From: Ruminiclostridium cellobioparum subsp. termitidis CT1112
GTDB lineage: Bacteria; Bacillota; Clostridia; Acetivibrionales; DSM-1351
Length of the DNA stretch: 64,000 nucleotides
Assembly: GCF_000350485.1 (NCBI RefSeq)
Contig: NZ_AORV01000026.1
Coordinates: forward strand, 352,827 to 416,826
Direction: 5' to 3'
How positions within the stretch are numbered: the stretch's first letter is position 1; each line of letters starts with the position of its first letter. Below the pieces are notes generated by a model. It did not search any database and was not told where the DNA came from. It saw only the letters and a program-made list of their open reading frames with translations. The position numbers were made by a program, and so were the translations under genes. Positions 55,334 through 64,000 of this stretch are shown here, in pieces.

Positions 55334-56923
55334 TTAGTCTTTGGAAGCTTCGGAAAGGAATATAACTCCTGTGGTATGGTAGTTGAAGTCCTTTACATTG
55401 CTCCTGTAACCAACAAGCGTCGTAGCATGAGATATTGGAAGCCAAACAGCTTCTTTTGCAGCCATTTTTTCAAGGTCGGTGTAAACCTTGTTACGTTCGT
55501 CACCGTTTGGTATGGTGAGTCCCTTTGCTATCAACTCCTTGTATGCCGCGTTGTCATAACGTGCAACATTCATTCTTGGATCTTTGTCGGCCATCAGGTT
55601 CATGAAGTTGTCCGGATCACCGTTATCGCCTATCCAGCCATAGAAACAGATATCATAATCTCCCGCTTTAACCTTTTCCTTGTAGGTTGTCCAGTCAAAA
55701 GCATCAATTGTTGCAGTTACACCAACATTCTTGAGATAACCCTGGATTGCTTCGGCAAGAGCCTGGCCATTAGCCGTATTGTAAGGTCTTGGGTTTGTGT
55801 ATGTGATTATATGCAGCTTGTTGACACCCGCACCGGCAAGCGCTGCTTTGGCAGCAGCCTGGTCAAAGGCAACCTGTGCTATGCTTGCATCATATCCCGG
55901 TATAAAGGTTGGAAGTACTGAAGTCGCAGGCTCTGCATAACCCTGGTATAAGCTCTGCACAAGCTCGGGAACATTAATGGCCTGAGAAATTGCCGTACGT
56001 ACCTTTACATCATTAAAAGGAGCTCTGGTTGTATTGTAGGCCAAATAGTTTATGTTCATGCCCTGTGCCTTATATATCTTGTTTCCTGAACCCTCGATCT
56101 GCTGTACTACTGTTGCATCGATTCCGTCGATGATATCGGCTTCTCCGTTGTCAAGTGCAACAACTCTTGCCGAATTATCAGGGATAAACTTGAATATAAC
56201 ATTGGTAGTTACAGCCTTTTCACCCCAGTAATTGTCATTGCGCTTCAGAACTATGTTCTGACCCTTTGTCCAGCTTACGAAGGTGTATGGGCCTGTTCCG
56301 ACCGGATGTTCGTTTACATTGTTGCCGTTCTCCTCCAGCGCCTTCGGACTTATCATAGGCGCACCCATACACATGGCAAGATTGTTAAGGAATGGTGTGC
56401 TTGGAGCTGTCAGGTTGATTTTAACAGTCAAGTCATCAACAACCTCAACATCTTTTACCGAACCAAATACGAAACCTGCATAAACCATATCTTCGGTAAC
56501 CTTGGGCGGCAGCTGGCGGTCAAGGTTTATTTTCACCGCTTCGGCATTAAAATCGGTTCCATCCTGGAATTTGACACCCTTCCTGAGATAGAAGGTATAT
56601 GTAAGTCCGTCATTGCTTATATCCCATTTTTCTGCGAGAGAAGGTTCGATTTGTGTCGAATCCTTGCTATACTTTAACAGTCCTTCATAAATGTTTACTA
56701 TGACCTTTCCTGATTCACCGTCATCCACAAGTGCAGGATCAAGTCCTCTCGGATCTGCACCCTGTGCATAAATGATTGTGTCCTGCGCTCTACTCTTGGC
56801 GCCTCCGCCTGATGCACCCGCCGTTGAACCGGCAGATTTATCGCTCTGTCCGCAGCCAGCCAGACCGGTCAGGGTCAAAACAGCCGATAAAGCCAGAGCT
56901 AATACTCTTTTGTTTCCTTTCAT
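55334..56923 (-). CDS. oppA: Solute-binding lipoprotein OppA (family 5)
   Basis: A 529-residue extracytoplasmic lipoprotein. The signal peptide ends in the lipobox LAGC (C24), followed by a Gly/Ser/Ala linker. The SBP_bac_5 domain is recognisable from DTIIYAQGADPRGLDPALVDD and the FYLRKGVKFQDGTDFNAEAV block. It captures peptides (or nickel complexes or related ligands) for the OppBCDF transporter. GAGGG precedes the ATG. As first gene it is normally made in excess over the rest of the operon; the 112-bp oppA-oppB gap would allow that. Confidence 0.9.
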   Translation of the reverse strand: MKGNKRVLALALSAVLTLTGLAGCGQSDKSAGSTAGASGGGAKSRAQDTIIYAQGADPRGLDPALVDDGESGKVIVNIYEGLLKYSKDSTQIEPSLAEKWDISNDGLTYTFYLRKGVKFQDGTDFNAEAVKINLDRQLPPKVTEDMVYAGFVFGSVKDVEVVDDLTVKINLTAPSTPFLNNLAMCMGAPMISPKALEENGNNVNEHPVGTGPYTFVSWTKGQNIVLKRNDNYWGEKAVTTNVIFKFIPDNSARVVALDNGEADIIDGIDATVVQQIEGSGNKIYKAQGMNINYLAYNTTRAPFNDVKVRTAISQAINVPELVQSLYQGYAEPATSVLPTFIPGYDASIAQVAFDQAAAKAALAGAGVNKLHIITYTNPRPYNTANGQALAEAIQGYLKNVGVTATIDAFDWTTYKEKVKAGDYDICFYGWIGDNGDPDNFMNLMADKDPRMNVARYDNAAYKELIAKGLTIPNGDERNKVYTDLEKMAAKEAVWLPISHATTLVGYRSNVKDFNYHTTGVIFLSEASKD

Positions 56924-56999
56924 GATAAATCCCTCTTTTCATTATTTTATCTAGCATGTTTCTCTTCTAACACTGTAGCGTGCTAAAACATAATTAAAA

Positions 57000-57025
57000 A
57001 CGCTTAACATAAGAATGTTAAGCGT
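57000..57025 (-). terminator. Terminator upstream of oppA
   Basis: A perfect 11-bp stem ACGCTTAACAT/ATGTTAAGCGT with a 4-base loop, followed on the minus strand by TTTTTAATTA. It is the last barrier before oppA, so transcripts from the peptide/receptor unit should not enter the transporter. The oppA promoter then has to lie within 56924-56999. Confidence 0.75.
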
Positions 57026-57278
57026 CCTTGCTTAAATTAAGATAATTTTATCATTATTTTTGCAGGCTTTCAATATAAAAATATCATTTTTAAAAATACT
57101 TTGGGATATATAACTCGAAATACCCGTATTATAGCGTCTTTAAACCGCAATTCATCTTAACTTTTGCATATTAACAGGTTTAAACCTTCAAGCTTTTTGA
57201 CTATACATTATTTTTCCGCACGTCAGCCCATAAGATACGATTTTTTCGTTTTCGGCCGCCATGTTCTCCATATAAAAA

Positions 57279-57310
57279 GAGAACCCCGCAATTAACTGCA
57301 TAAGGTTCTC
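57279..57310 (-). terminator. Terminator after the AgrD-like peptide gene
   Basis: GAGAACC/GGTTCTC arms with an 18-base loop, followed on the minus strand by TTTTTATATGG. It lies ~80 bp below the peptide stop. Apart from this and the 57000-57025 hairpin, 56924-57392 holds no gene that I can see. Confidence 0.65.
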
Positions 57311-57392
57311 CCTTTATATCCCGAAACAAAAAACATGGCAAAATATAAAGCCTGTATTAAATTGGTATAGGCACCAAGGGAACGGCTAATAC

Positions 57393-57512
57393 CTATTGGA
57401 TCTTTGGTACTCTTGGCTGGTGGAATCCCCACATGCAAGCTGGCTTTACTCCAAACAACAATACTATAATATACAAAAGACTTGATAAGATGCTATAAAA
57501 GAATATCTTCAT
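57393..57512 (-). CDS. AgrD-like cyclic autoinducer peptide precursor (39 aa)
   Basis: A 39-residue frame. An amphipathic, hydrophobic leader (KIFFYSILSSLLYIIVLLF) is followed by ACMWGFHQPRVPK and a short end. This is the pattern of clostridial cyclic-lactone autoinducer precursors, in which a conserved Cys and a following aromatic/Pro-rich segment form a thiolactone ring and the charged tail is removed by AgrB. The second ATG (57512) is preferred because AGGAGGG ends ~7 bases before it; an ATG at 57518 is too close. It follows a receptor-like membrane protein by 26 bp and two terminators follow it. There is no agrB in the window. Confidence 0.75.
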   Translation of the reverse strand: MKIFFYSILSSLLYIIVLLFGVKPACMWGFHQPRVPKIQ

Positions 57513-57538
57513 TGTCATCCCTCCTTATACTCTTAAAC

Positions 57539-58495
57539 TTACCTACGGTAGTCTGTTGTATTACCCTTATACAGACTATTTGATACTTCCTTAATGCCTA
57601 TGCCAAATTCATTCAATTTCCACATAATATTATCATATTCTCCATTATTTGTATACAATTGAATTTCTTTATATAAGCTTTCCAGCTTATCAGTGGCGCC
57701 CTTTTTGTCATTAACCTCCAAATTTCTGATATAATAGGAGCTCAACAGCAAACTTATTATATTCGCAATGGGAAACAGGACTATGCCGATAACGACAACA
57801 AATTGTGTAGCCAGTGGAATAGCCACAAGAGCTTTATCATACACAACGGCCTTATACATTACGAACATGAACGCTATATTAAATACCCCAAACAAAGAGA
57901 ATATGACTGATAGTTTAGTATTTGAAAAGATATGCTTGAACATCTGTCCTTTCAGCAAAGTTCTTTTCCTGCATACAAAGTATAAAAGTATTGAATACTG
58001 CAGCACTCTTGCCGGCAGGGACAACCCGAAGTAAAGTCTGAAGTCATTGCATATCTCCTCCATAGTGAGTCCGGTGCTGTACAGTACAAACGGCATATAA
58101 ATAAATTCCGACAACCCGATTGAAATAAAACCGATCAATAGGAATATAAAGGCTTTTCCCATCCATTTCATACAACTTGCATCCCCAAAAATGTCATTGG
58201 TTAATACTATCAGTATGTAAAGCACTACAGGAGGTATGAATTGATATATTCCACCTTCTAAACCGTTATATCTGAGAATATTGGATAATAGAGCAACAAC
58301 ACCGGTGGGAAGGAATACTCTAAAATAGTCAAACTTATTTATAAGCCTTTTACAGCCCGGTTCCTTCCAGTATTCAAATTCCCCTACCAGTATTAATACA
58401 AACATTACAAAGTAAAATTCTTCCGGAATAGAGACCAATAATGTATTCATTATAACTTTCTGAAATATGCTGTGCTGTAGTAAAGTGTCAAACAT
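57539..58495 (-). CDS. Receptor-like polytopic membrane protein without a kinase domain
   Basis: A 318-residue protein with about seven hydrophobic segments over residues ~15-255, resembling the membrane sensor half of AgrC-type peptide receptors. After the last helix only ~60 residues remain (NLEVNDKKGATDKLESLYKEIQLY and so on). These look like the start of the usual dimerisation helix but stop before any histidine-kinase ATPase domain. The protein therefore senses, or once sensed, the adjacent AgrD-like peptide without direct phosphorylation. No strong ribosome site fits the ATG at 58495; a Met at residue 16 is possible. Function is inferred from context only. Confidence 0.55.
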   Translation of the reverse strand: MFDTLLQHSIFQKVIMNTLLVSIPEEFYFVMFVLILVGEFEYWKEPGCKRLINKFDYFRVFLPTGVVALLSNILRYNGLEGGIYQFIPPVVLYILIVLTNDIFGDASCMKWMGKAFIFLLIGFISIGLSEFIYMPFVLYSTGLTMEEICNDFRLYFGLSLPARVLQYSILLYFVCRKRTLLKGQMFKHIFSNTKLSVIFSLFGVFNIAFMFVMYKAVVYDKALVAIPLATQFVVVIGIVLFPIANIISLLLSSYYIRNLEVNDKKGATDKLESLYKEIQLYTNNGEYDNIMWKLNEFGIGIKEVSNSLYKGNTTDYRR

Positions 58496-58635
58496 TTATA
58501 CTCTTTATACTCCTTATTCAATAAACCCATTGCTAATTTATGTAAATTTTTCAAATCATTATACATTTTAATACAAATACTGCCTTTTGTAAATAGAATA
58601 TATTGCCCTTATACAATTAAAAAGTCCATAAAAAA

Positions 58636-58675
58636 ACAATGCACGTCATAATATCTCCAAAATGACATACATTGT
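58636..58675 (-). terminator. Terminator of the scaffold/GGGtGRT operon
   Basis: ACAATG/CATTGT with inner GTCAT/ATGAC arms, followed on the minus strand by TTTTTTTATGG. It lies ~36 bp after the GGGtGRT stop. The rest of 58496-58711 is AT-rich without a gene. Confidence 0.75.
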
Positions 58676-58711
58676 TAATTTATAATCTCGTATGAATCTT
58701 TATAAAACCTC

Positions 58712-59719
58712 TTATTTAGCGGTTTCTTCCACAGCAACTGCAACGGCAACCGTCATACCAACCATTGGATTGTTTCCGGCACCGATAAGGCCCATCATTT
58801 CAACGTGGGCAGGAACTGAAGATGAACCGGCAAACTGGGCATCACCGTGCATTCTGCCCATTGAGTCGGTCAGACCGTATGAAGCAGGACCTGCAGCCAT
58901 GTTGTCAGGATGCAGGGTTCTTCCTGTCCCTCCGCCTGATGCAACCGAGAAGTAGTTCTTTCCATTCTCATGGGACCACTTCTTGTAAGTTCCTGCAACC
59001 AGGTGTTGGAATCTGGTCGGGTTGGTTGAGTTACCGGTGATGGAAACGTCAACATTTTCCTTCATCATTATAGCTACACCTTCAAGCACGTCATTTGCAC
59101 CGTATACTCTAACCTTTGCCTTGTCTCCGTTAGAATAAGCCTTTGTCCTGACAACGTTTAAGGTGTTGTTTGAGAAATCGTAGTCTGTTTCAACATATGT
59201 AAAACCGTTTACCCTTGAAATTATGTAAGCGGCATCCTTACCAAGTCCGTTCAATATAACCTGGAGCGGTTCCTTTCTTACCTTGTTGGCTGTCTTTGCT
59301 ATACCGATAGCACCTTCGGCAGCCGCAAAGGATTCATGTCCTGCAAGGAAGCAGAAGCATTTGGTTTCTTCTTTAAGAAGCATTGCTGCAAGATTTCCGT
59401 GGCCTATACCCACTTTTCTTGAATCTGCAACCGAGCCGGGAATACAGAAAGCCTGCAATCCGAGTCCTATTGCTTCCGCAGCTTCGGCAGCTGTCTTTAC
59501 GCCTTTTTTAATTGCTATACCGCAACCAAGAGTATAAGCCCATACTGCATTTTCAAATGCTATCGGCTGTATTCCTCTAACAATTGCATCCACATCTACA
59601 CCTCTGGCAGTACAGACATCCTTAACCTCTTCAAGGCTTTTGAATCCGTACTCGGCTAAACATTTTTCTATTTGAGCTATTCTTCTTTCATAACCTTCAA
59701 ATCTAACCACAGTATTCAC
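58712..59719 (-). CDS. GGGtGRT family protein
   Basis: A 335-residue protein that carries ASGGGTGRTLHPDN, the motif that names this conserved family of anaerobes. It also has Gly-rich stretches (GIGHGNLAAMLL, SITGNSTNPTRFQH) and no transmembrane segment. The function is unknown. It lies 12 bp downstream of a NifU-like scaffold and the pair is conserved in Clostridia and Bacteroidetes, so a role in Fe-S metabolism is the usual guess. I see no cysteine-rich cluster site in it. Confidence 0.8.
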   Translation of the reverse strand: MNTVVRFEGYERRIAQIEKCLAEYGFKSLEEVKDVCTARGVDVDAIVRGIQPIAFENAVWAYTLGCGIAIKKGVKTAAEAAEAIGLGLQAFCIPGSVADSRKVGIGHGNLAAMLLKEETKCFCFLAGHESFAAAEGAIGIAKTANKVRKEPLQVILNGLGKDAAYIISRVNGFTYVETDYDFSNNTLNVVRTKAYSNGDKAKVRVYGANDVLEGVAIMMKENVDVSITGNSTNPTRFQHLVAGTYKKWSHENGKNYFSVASGGGTGRTLHPDNMAAGPASYGLTDSMGRMHGDAQFAGSSSVPAHVEMMGLIGAGNNPMVGMTVAVAVAVEETAK

Positions 59720-59731
59720 CTCTCTCTTTAA

Positions 59732-60424
59732 TTATTCGTGTCTTGGATCAATTACTTTAACCGCTTCGGCAAATCTTCCGTATGTGCTTATGTTCTTCTC
59801 ATAAGCTTCCTTGGGATCTACACCCTTTTTGATCATATCCATCATTTTTCCAAGGTGTACAAACTTGTACCCGATTATTTCATTGTCACTGTCCAGTCCG
59901 ATGTTCAATATGTAACCTTCAGCCATTTCAAGGTATCTAACACCCTTGGCCTTTGTTGCAAACATTGTTCCCACCTGTGAACGCAAGCCCTTGCCCAGAT
60001 CTTCAAGACCTGCGCCTACTGGAAGACCGCCTTCCGAGAAAGCCGACTGAGTTCTGCCATATGCCAACTGCTTGAATATTTCTCTCATTGCAACATTTAT
60101 AGCATCGCAAACAAGGTCGGTATTCAAAGCTTCAAGAATAGTTTTACCTTGCAGGATTTCAGCTGCCATAGCTGCCGAATGGGTCATACCTGAACAACCG
60201 ATTGTTTCAACCAATGATTCTTCGATGATACCATCCTTTACATTCAAAGTTAACTTACAGGTTCCCTGTTGAGGTGCACACCAGCCTATACCGTGTGACA
60301 ATCCTGAAATGTCTTTGATTTCTTTTGCTTTTACCCACTTACCCTCTTCAGGTATTGGCGCAGGACCATGATCTGGACCCTTTTTAACAACACACATATT
60401 TTCTACTTCATGTGAGTAATTCAT
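59732..60424 (-). CDS. NifU-like Fe-S cluster assembly scaffold
   Basis: A 230-residue protein resembling the NifU/IscU scaffold. Conserved cysteines fall in GWCAPQQGTCKL and ETIGCSGMTHSAAM, and an LEALNTDLVCDAI segment follows. Such scaffolds hold nascent [2Fe-2S] clusters before transfer to target proteins. It is the first gene of a two-gene operon with the GGGtGRT protein and is longer than IscU (~130 aa), as is usual for this subgroup. GGGGGA precedes the ATG. Confidence 0.75.
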   Translation of the reverse strand: MNYSHEVENMCVVKKGPDHGPAPIPEEGKWVKAKEIKDISGLSHGIGWCAPQQGTCKLTLNVKDGIIEESLVETIGCSGMTHSAAMAAEILQGKTILEALNTDLVCDAINVAMREIFKQLAYGRTQSAFSEGGLPVGAGLEDLGKGLRSQVGTMFATKAKGVRYLEMAEGYILNIGLDSDNEIIGYKFVHLGKMMDMIKKGVDPKEAYEKNISTYGRFAEAVKVIDPRHE

Positions 60425-60594
60425 TTGAGTTCCCCCTTCACATAACTATTTTAAAATTTTAATTCATTAGCCATTTTTAATGGTGTTATTTGCTGTTAAA
60501 TACCAGCATTTATTATACCATAATTATTTTATTTGTAAGTAGTTTTTCGTTAAAAAATCTACTATATTGTTTTATTTCTAAGTCATTTTGAAGC

Positions 60595-62670
60595 TCAAGC
60601 CCGGTATTCCGGCTTTGTTTCAGCCATTCTGCAGAAGATCTGCTGGCTGTCACACCTGTCCTCTCCATTGATTGCATTGACCTTTGTATACCCACCGTCC
60701 GGATTTAAAACCCTGGCCTTCACATTATCCTTCAAGCATAGCTGAACAATCTTCAATACCTTTTCCCTGGCCTCTTCACTCTCCACAGGAAACAGAAGCT
60801 CAACCCTCCTGTCAAGATTTCTGGTCATCCAGTCGGCACTGGAAAGAAAGACAAGTTCAGCGCCACCACTGTAAAAATAGTATATCCGGCTGTGTTCCAG
60901 ATACCTGCCGACAATGCTCATCACCCTGATATTTTCCGATACTCCCGGAAGCCCCGGTCTCAGACAACATATTCCCCTCACAATGAGATCTATTTGTACA
61001 CCTGCACAGGAGGCACTGTAAAGTGCATTTATTATGCCTTCATCAACAAGAGAGTTCATTTTTGCAATAATTCTGGCCTTTTGGCCTCTTGTGGCATTCT
61101 CCTCTTCTTTTTTAATCAATCTCATAAATTTATCACGCATATTCAGGGGGGATATTGCCGTTTTAAAAAGGTTCGTAAGCTTTGAATAACCTGAAAGCAT
61201 ATTGAATAGAGCCGAAGCGTCGGCCCCCATATATGGGTTGGAGGTAAAAAGACCCAAATCGGTATAAATTTTTGCAGTCACATCATTATAGTTGCCAGTG
61301 CCCATGTGAACATATCTTTTTAATTCGTTTTCCTCCCGTCTTACTATCAATAAGACCTTACAATGGGTTTTCAGCCCCACAAGACCGTATATGACGTGAC
61401 ATCCCGCCTTTTCCAGGCGCTTTGCCCATATTATGTTATTGTGCTCATCAAACCTGGCCTTCAGTTCTACAAGTACCGTGACCTGTTTACCCTGTTCGGC
61501 CGCCCTGATCAATTCATCAATAATGGGGGATTTTCCGCTTACCCTGTATAAAGTCTGTTTTATGGCCAGAACATCCGGATCAGTTGCGGCCTGCCTTATC
61601 AATTCTATTATGGGATCAAACGCTTCATAGGGATGATGGACCAGGACATCCCTTTTGGCTATCAGCTCAAAGATATCCTCGCAATTTTCAAAATCCTCAT
61701 TTTGTACCGGAGGCCTGGGTACATATCTTAAGTTGTCAAAGTTTTTTATCTCATAAACCTTCATTAACAACGTAAGATCCACAGGCCCGTCCACAGCGAA
61801 CAGTTTATCCCGGCTTACCTCTATTTCCTCCTCCAGGATTCTCAAAAGGTTTTCCTCTATGTCCTGTTCCACTTCCAGTCTTGCTGCCGCGCCCCATTTT
61901 CTTTGCTTCAGGGAATCCTCTATTGTGCTCAGCAAGTCCTCCGACTCCTCCTCATCCAGTGTAAGATCGGCATTCCTGGTTATCCTGTAGCAGCTGGAGG
62001 ATATTACATTATGTCCTGTAAACAGGGAATCCAGCTTCATCCTGATCATGTCCTCAAGCAAAATGAAATACTTGTTTTCATCTGCTGCGGGTAATTCTAT
62101 CAGCCTGTTGAGGACCGACGGAACCTGGACGGTGGCAAACAGTGGTTCCCCTTCCGAGTCCTCCTTATCCTGCACAAGGATGGCAATGTTCAGTGTCTTA
62201 TTTAAAATCAGGGGAAAGGGTCTGCCCTGATCAACCACCATTGGAGTTAAAACCGGATACACGTTTTTTTGGTAATAGACATCAATGAAAGCCTTCTGGC
62301 TGTCGGTTAAATCCGCCGGTTTGGCCAGTATTATTCCCTGGCTTTTCATTTCAGGCAAAAGTAAACTATTGTAACAGCGGTAAATATCCGAAAACATGTC
62401 CTGTGTTCTGGTCAATACCCTGTCCAGCTGCTCACCGGGTGTCAGTCCCGAAGGATCGGTCTTGTCCAGGCCTGCAATTACCTGCTCATAAAGAGGCGCA
62501 ACTCTGACCATAAAGAATTCATCAAGATTCGCACATGCTATCACCAGAAACTTCAGCCTCTCCAACAGAGGATTTGTAAGATCCTGTGCCTCATCAAACA
62601 CCTTCCTGTTAAACTCCAGCCAGCTTAATTCCCTGTTTATATATTTACTTTGAACAAATTGATTTGTCAT
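60595..62670 (-). CDS. ppk1: Polyphosphate kinase Ppk1
   Basis: A 691-residue enzyme, typical in length. The N-domain NRELSWLEFNRKVFDEA, CANLDEFFMVRVA, and the two PLD-like catalytic histidine motifs GLKTHCKVLLI and LEHSRIYYFYSGG are present. VHMGTGNYND lies between them. It reversibly moves the gamma phosphate of ATP onto polyphosphate via a phosphohistidine. It is followed upstream on the same strand by a Ppx-type exopolyphosphatase 23 bp away, so synthesis and breakdown are co-expressed. Confidence 0.95.
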   Translation of the reverse strand: MTNQFVQSKYINRELSWLEFNRKVFDEAQDLTNPLLERLKFLVIACANLDEFFMVRVAPLYEQVIAGLDKTDPSGLTPGEQLDRVLTRTQDMFSDIYRCYNSLLLPEMKSQGIILAKPADLTDSQKAFIDVYYQKNVYPVLTPMVVDQGRPFPLILNKTLNIAILVQDKEDSEGEPLFATVQVPSVLNRLIELPAADENKYFILLEDMIRMKLDSLFTGHNVISSSCYRITRNADLTLDEEESEDLLSTIEDSLKQRKWGAAARLEVEQDIEENLLRILEEEIEVSRDKLFAVDGPVDLTLLMKVYEIKNFDNLRYVPRPPVQNEDFENCEDIFELIAKRDVLVHHPYEAFDPIIELIRQAATDPDVLAIKQTLYRVSGKSPIIDELIRAAEQGKQVTVLVELKARFDEHNNIIWAKRLEKAGCHVIYGLVGLKTHCKVLLIVRREENELKRYVHMGTGNYNDVTAKIYTDLGLFTSNPYMGADASALFNMLSGYSKLTNLFKTAISPLNMRDKFMRLIKKEEENATRGQKARIIAKMNSLVDEGIINALYSASCAGVQIDLIVRGICCLRPGLPGVSENIRVMSIVGRYLEHSRIYYFYSGGAELVFLSSADWMTRNLDRRVELLFPVESEEAREKVLKIVQLCLKDNVKARVLNPDGGYTKVNAINGEDRCDSQQIFCRMAETKPEYRA

Positions 62671-62693
62671 ATTGCCTCCATTTATACGCTTAA

Positions 62694-64000
62694 TTAATTG
62701 TCACTGTTAACTATTTGTATATATGGCTTTATGCCCATAACCTCTTCGAAATAATCAACATTTTCTTCAACCGACCATTTTTCCAGCTGAATGTCCCTGG
62801 CAGAATATACATAAAACGTGAGCAGATCATTATCTTTACTTATTTTCAGTCTTTTGATTTTTTGTGTGTGGGAGCTGTCCATTGATTCGGCAAATTTTAG
62901 TATGGCAGATAGCTTTGCCACTCTGATCTTATCTTTATCATTGAGATCTACATAGTTCTTATGGAGCCTGGACGGAATTTTTGATGTGTGGTAATAAGCG
63001 ACATTTGCTATAATTTTCTGCTCTTCGTCTGAAATTCCAAGAATACTCTGCATTTTTATAATGTTGTAGGTCTGCTTCTCATGCCTGGTAAATCCGGCAT
63101 AATTCCCGGCATCATGAAGGATGGCTGCTATTTGCAGATACAGCCGGTCCTTTATATCAAGTTTGCTGGTTTCAAGGCTTTGATCAAAAATGGAAAGTGC
63201 TGTTTTAACTAACATATGAGGCATGTTTTTTATTCCACACCGTACTTTTTTGTCAATTTTCCACACTGCATTTATTATATTGGAATTGGAACTGCCTCCG
63301 CCGGAAGTACTTCTGTCGGCAATATCGTATAAGAGCCCGTACCTGTGGGAAGCGGCCGGCGCCAGTATTTCTTCCGCTTTGGTCATCTTTATGAAGGAAT
63401 TGAAAAGAATCACAGTGGGCAGCAATATTTCAGCTTCTCCTCTGCTTATATCATAAAAATCGGTAATCTGATTTATACTCATGCCTTTCAGCTTATTATA
63501 CAAATCGGTCACTACACCGGTCTTTATCTGGGGAATCTCTTCCCCGGCAAGTGATATATCCTTTTGAATAATACCGAGTATGGTTTGCATCTCTCCGCCA
63601 AGGCCAATGAAATTCCTTATTTTCATGCTCCTTATGCTGCTCTTTATCAAGTAAAGCTTGCTCTCAATAAATTCTTCCATTATCCTGGGATAGTCAATAG
63701 ACATGGACTCCAGGCCTGCCAGCATTTCTCTCAATCTGAGGGAACCCAGCTTCAGATATTCGGTAAAAATAAGCCTGCCGTTTCTCTGCGCCGACACTTC
63801 CACTCCCCCCGAGGAGATGTTGACAACCAGAACCGGTTTGTTATGAAGATATTTTTTCTCATTAAGTTTATTTTTTAAAGCCAGATAGCTATAATACCTC
63901 TCCTGTGCATTATTGATTATCTCAACCCTGATTCCTGTCTTTATACCGATTTGATCTATTATATACTCACTGTTTTCCGCTTCCCTTAACCCGCTTGTTG
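62694..64000 (-). CDS. ppx: Exopolyphosphatase/GppA-family protein, N-terminus outside the window
   Basis: The frame is open at the right edge. TSGLREAENSEYI and VEIINNAQERYY followed by VLVVNISSGGVEVS give the Ppx/GppA actin-like ATPase fold, and GLGGEMQTILG follows later. A C-terminal HD domain (AAILHDAGNYAGFTRHEKQTYNI and the YYHTSKIP histidine) is present as in Ppx2-type enzymes. It removes terminal phosphates from polyphosphate or pppGpp. It precedes ppk1 by 23 bp. The N-terminal part and start are not visible. Confidence 0.9.
   Translation of the reverse strand, partial: TSGLREAENSEYIIDQIGIKTGIRVEIINNAQERYYSYLALKNKLNEKKYLHNKPVLVVNISSGGVEVSAQRNGRLIFTEYLKLGSLRLREMLAGLESMSIDYPRIMEEFIESKLYLIKSSIRSMKIRNFIGLGGEMQTILGIIQKDISLAGEEIPQIKTGVVTDLYNKLKGMSINQITDFYDISRGEAEILLPTVILFNSFIKMTKAEEILAPAASHRYGLLYDIADRSTSGGGSSNSNIINAVWKIDKKVRCGIKNMPHMLVKTALSIFDQSLETSKLDIKDRLYLQIAAILHDAGNYAGFTRHEKQTYNIIKMQSILGISDEEQKIIANVAYYHTSKIPSRLHKNYVDLNDKDKIRVAKLSAILKFAESMDSSHTQKIKRLKISKDNDLLTFYVYSARDIQLEKWSVEENVDYFEEVMGIKPYIQIVNSDN

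Noticed and set aside
1..64000. CRISPR array, tRNA or rRNA genes
   Set aside because: I found no regularly spaced repeats, no cloverleaf-like sequence and no rRNA stretch while reading both strands.

Overview
The window reads as part of a chromosome from a spore-forming, Gram-positive anaerobe of the class Clostridia, probably a cellulolytic Ruminiclostridium/Acetivibrio-like lineage. The supporting genes are a GerW/YtfJ sporulation protein, an S-layer-anchored (SLH) GH127 glycosidase, an AgrD-like peptide, a GGGtGRT protein next to a NifU-like scaffold, and strong AGGAGG ribosome sites. Family names are from recall and motif reading; no search was run.

Layout. (1) 1-340: 3' end of a YesM/LytS-type sensor kinase and its terminator. 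(2) 340-3,600: decayed mobile DNA (IS66 scrap, group II intron relic, a broken serine recombinase) around a small divergent pair, a helical 89-aa protein and an XRE repressor, with two copies of a likely operator between them. (3) 3,738-28,764: a ~25-kb island bounded by two copies of a sequence that mimics the 3' end of rlmD. Every gene in it is on the minus strand and nearly all look like defence genes: an Abi-like reverse transcriptase; a five-gene GAP1/double-GTPase/GASH/metallophosphoesterase operon; a BRO protein; a broken WYL regulator; a PD-(D/E)XK nuclease with an unknown partner; a Wadjet jetABCD operon whose jetC has one in-frame amber codon; DUF1016 and DUF4062 fragments; and a single-chain SIR2-Argonaute. 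A frameshifted serine recombinase sits at the rlmD-proximal end. (4) 28,764-30,680: a second small insert (a decayed gene and a Fic protein) between the island and rlmD. (5) 30,674-64,000: core chromosome with rlmD, a ferritin-like protein, ytfI/ytfJ, a chemoreceptor, an M23 peptidase with bactofilin, PBP1A, the 2.5-kaa GH127-SLH protein, proB, a PAP2 phosphatase, an oppABCDF operon, an orphan AgrD-like peptide with a kinase-less receptor-like protein, GGGtGRT with an Fe-S scaffold, and ppk1-ppx (ppx runs off the right edge).

How it fits together. The 3' end of rlmD has served repeatedly as an integration site. Each arrival left a new rlmD-like tail followed by a minus-strand terminator and a recombinase, giving a tandem array of elements that now look immobile because both recombinases are frameshifted. 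The best candidates for under-described biology are the double-GTPase operon with its phosphoesterase, the nuclease plus unknown pair at 14.3-15.9 kb, the amber-interrupted Wadjet, the one-chain SIR2-Argonaute, and the orphan AgrD/receptor pair.
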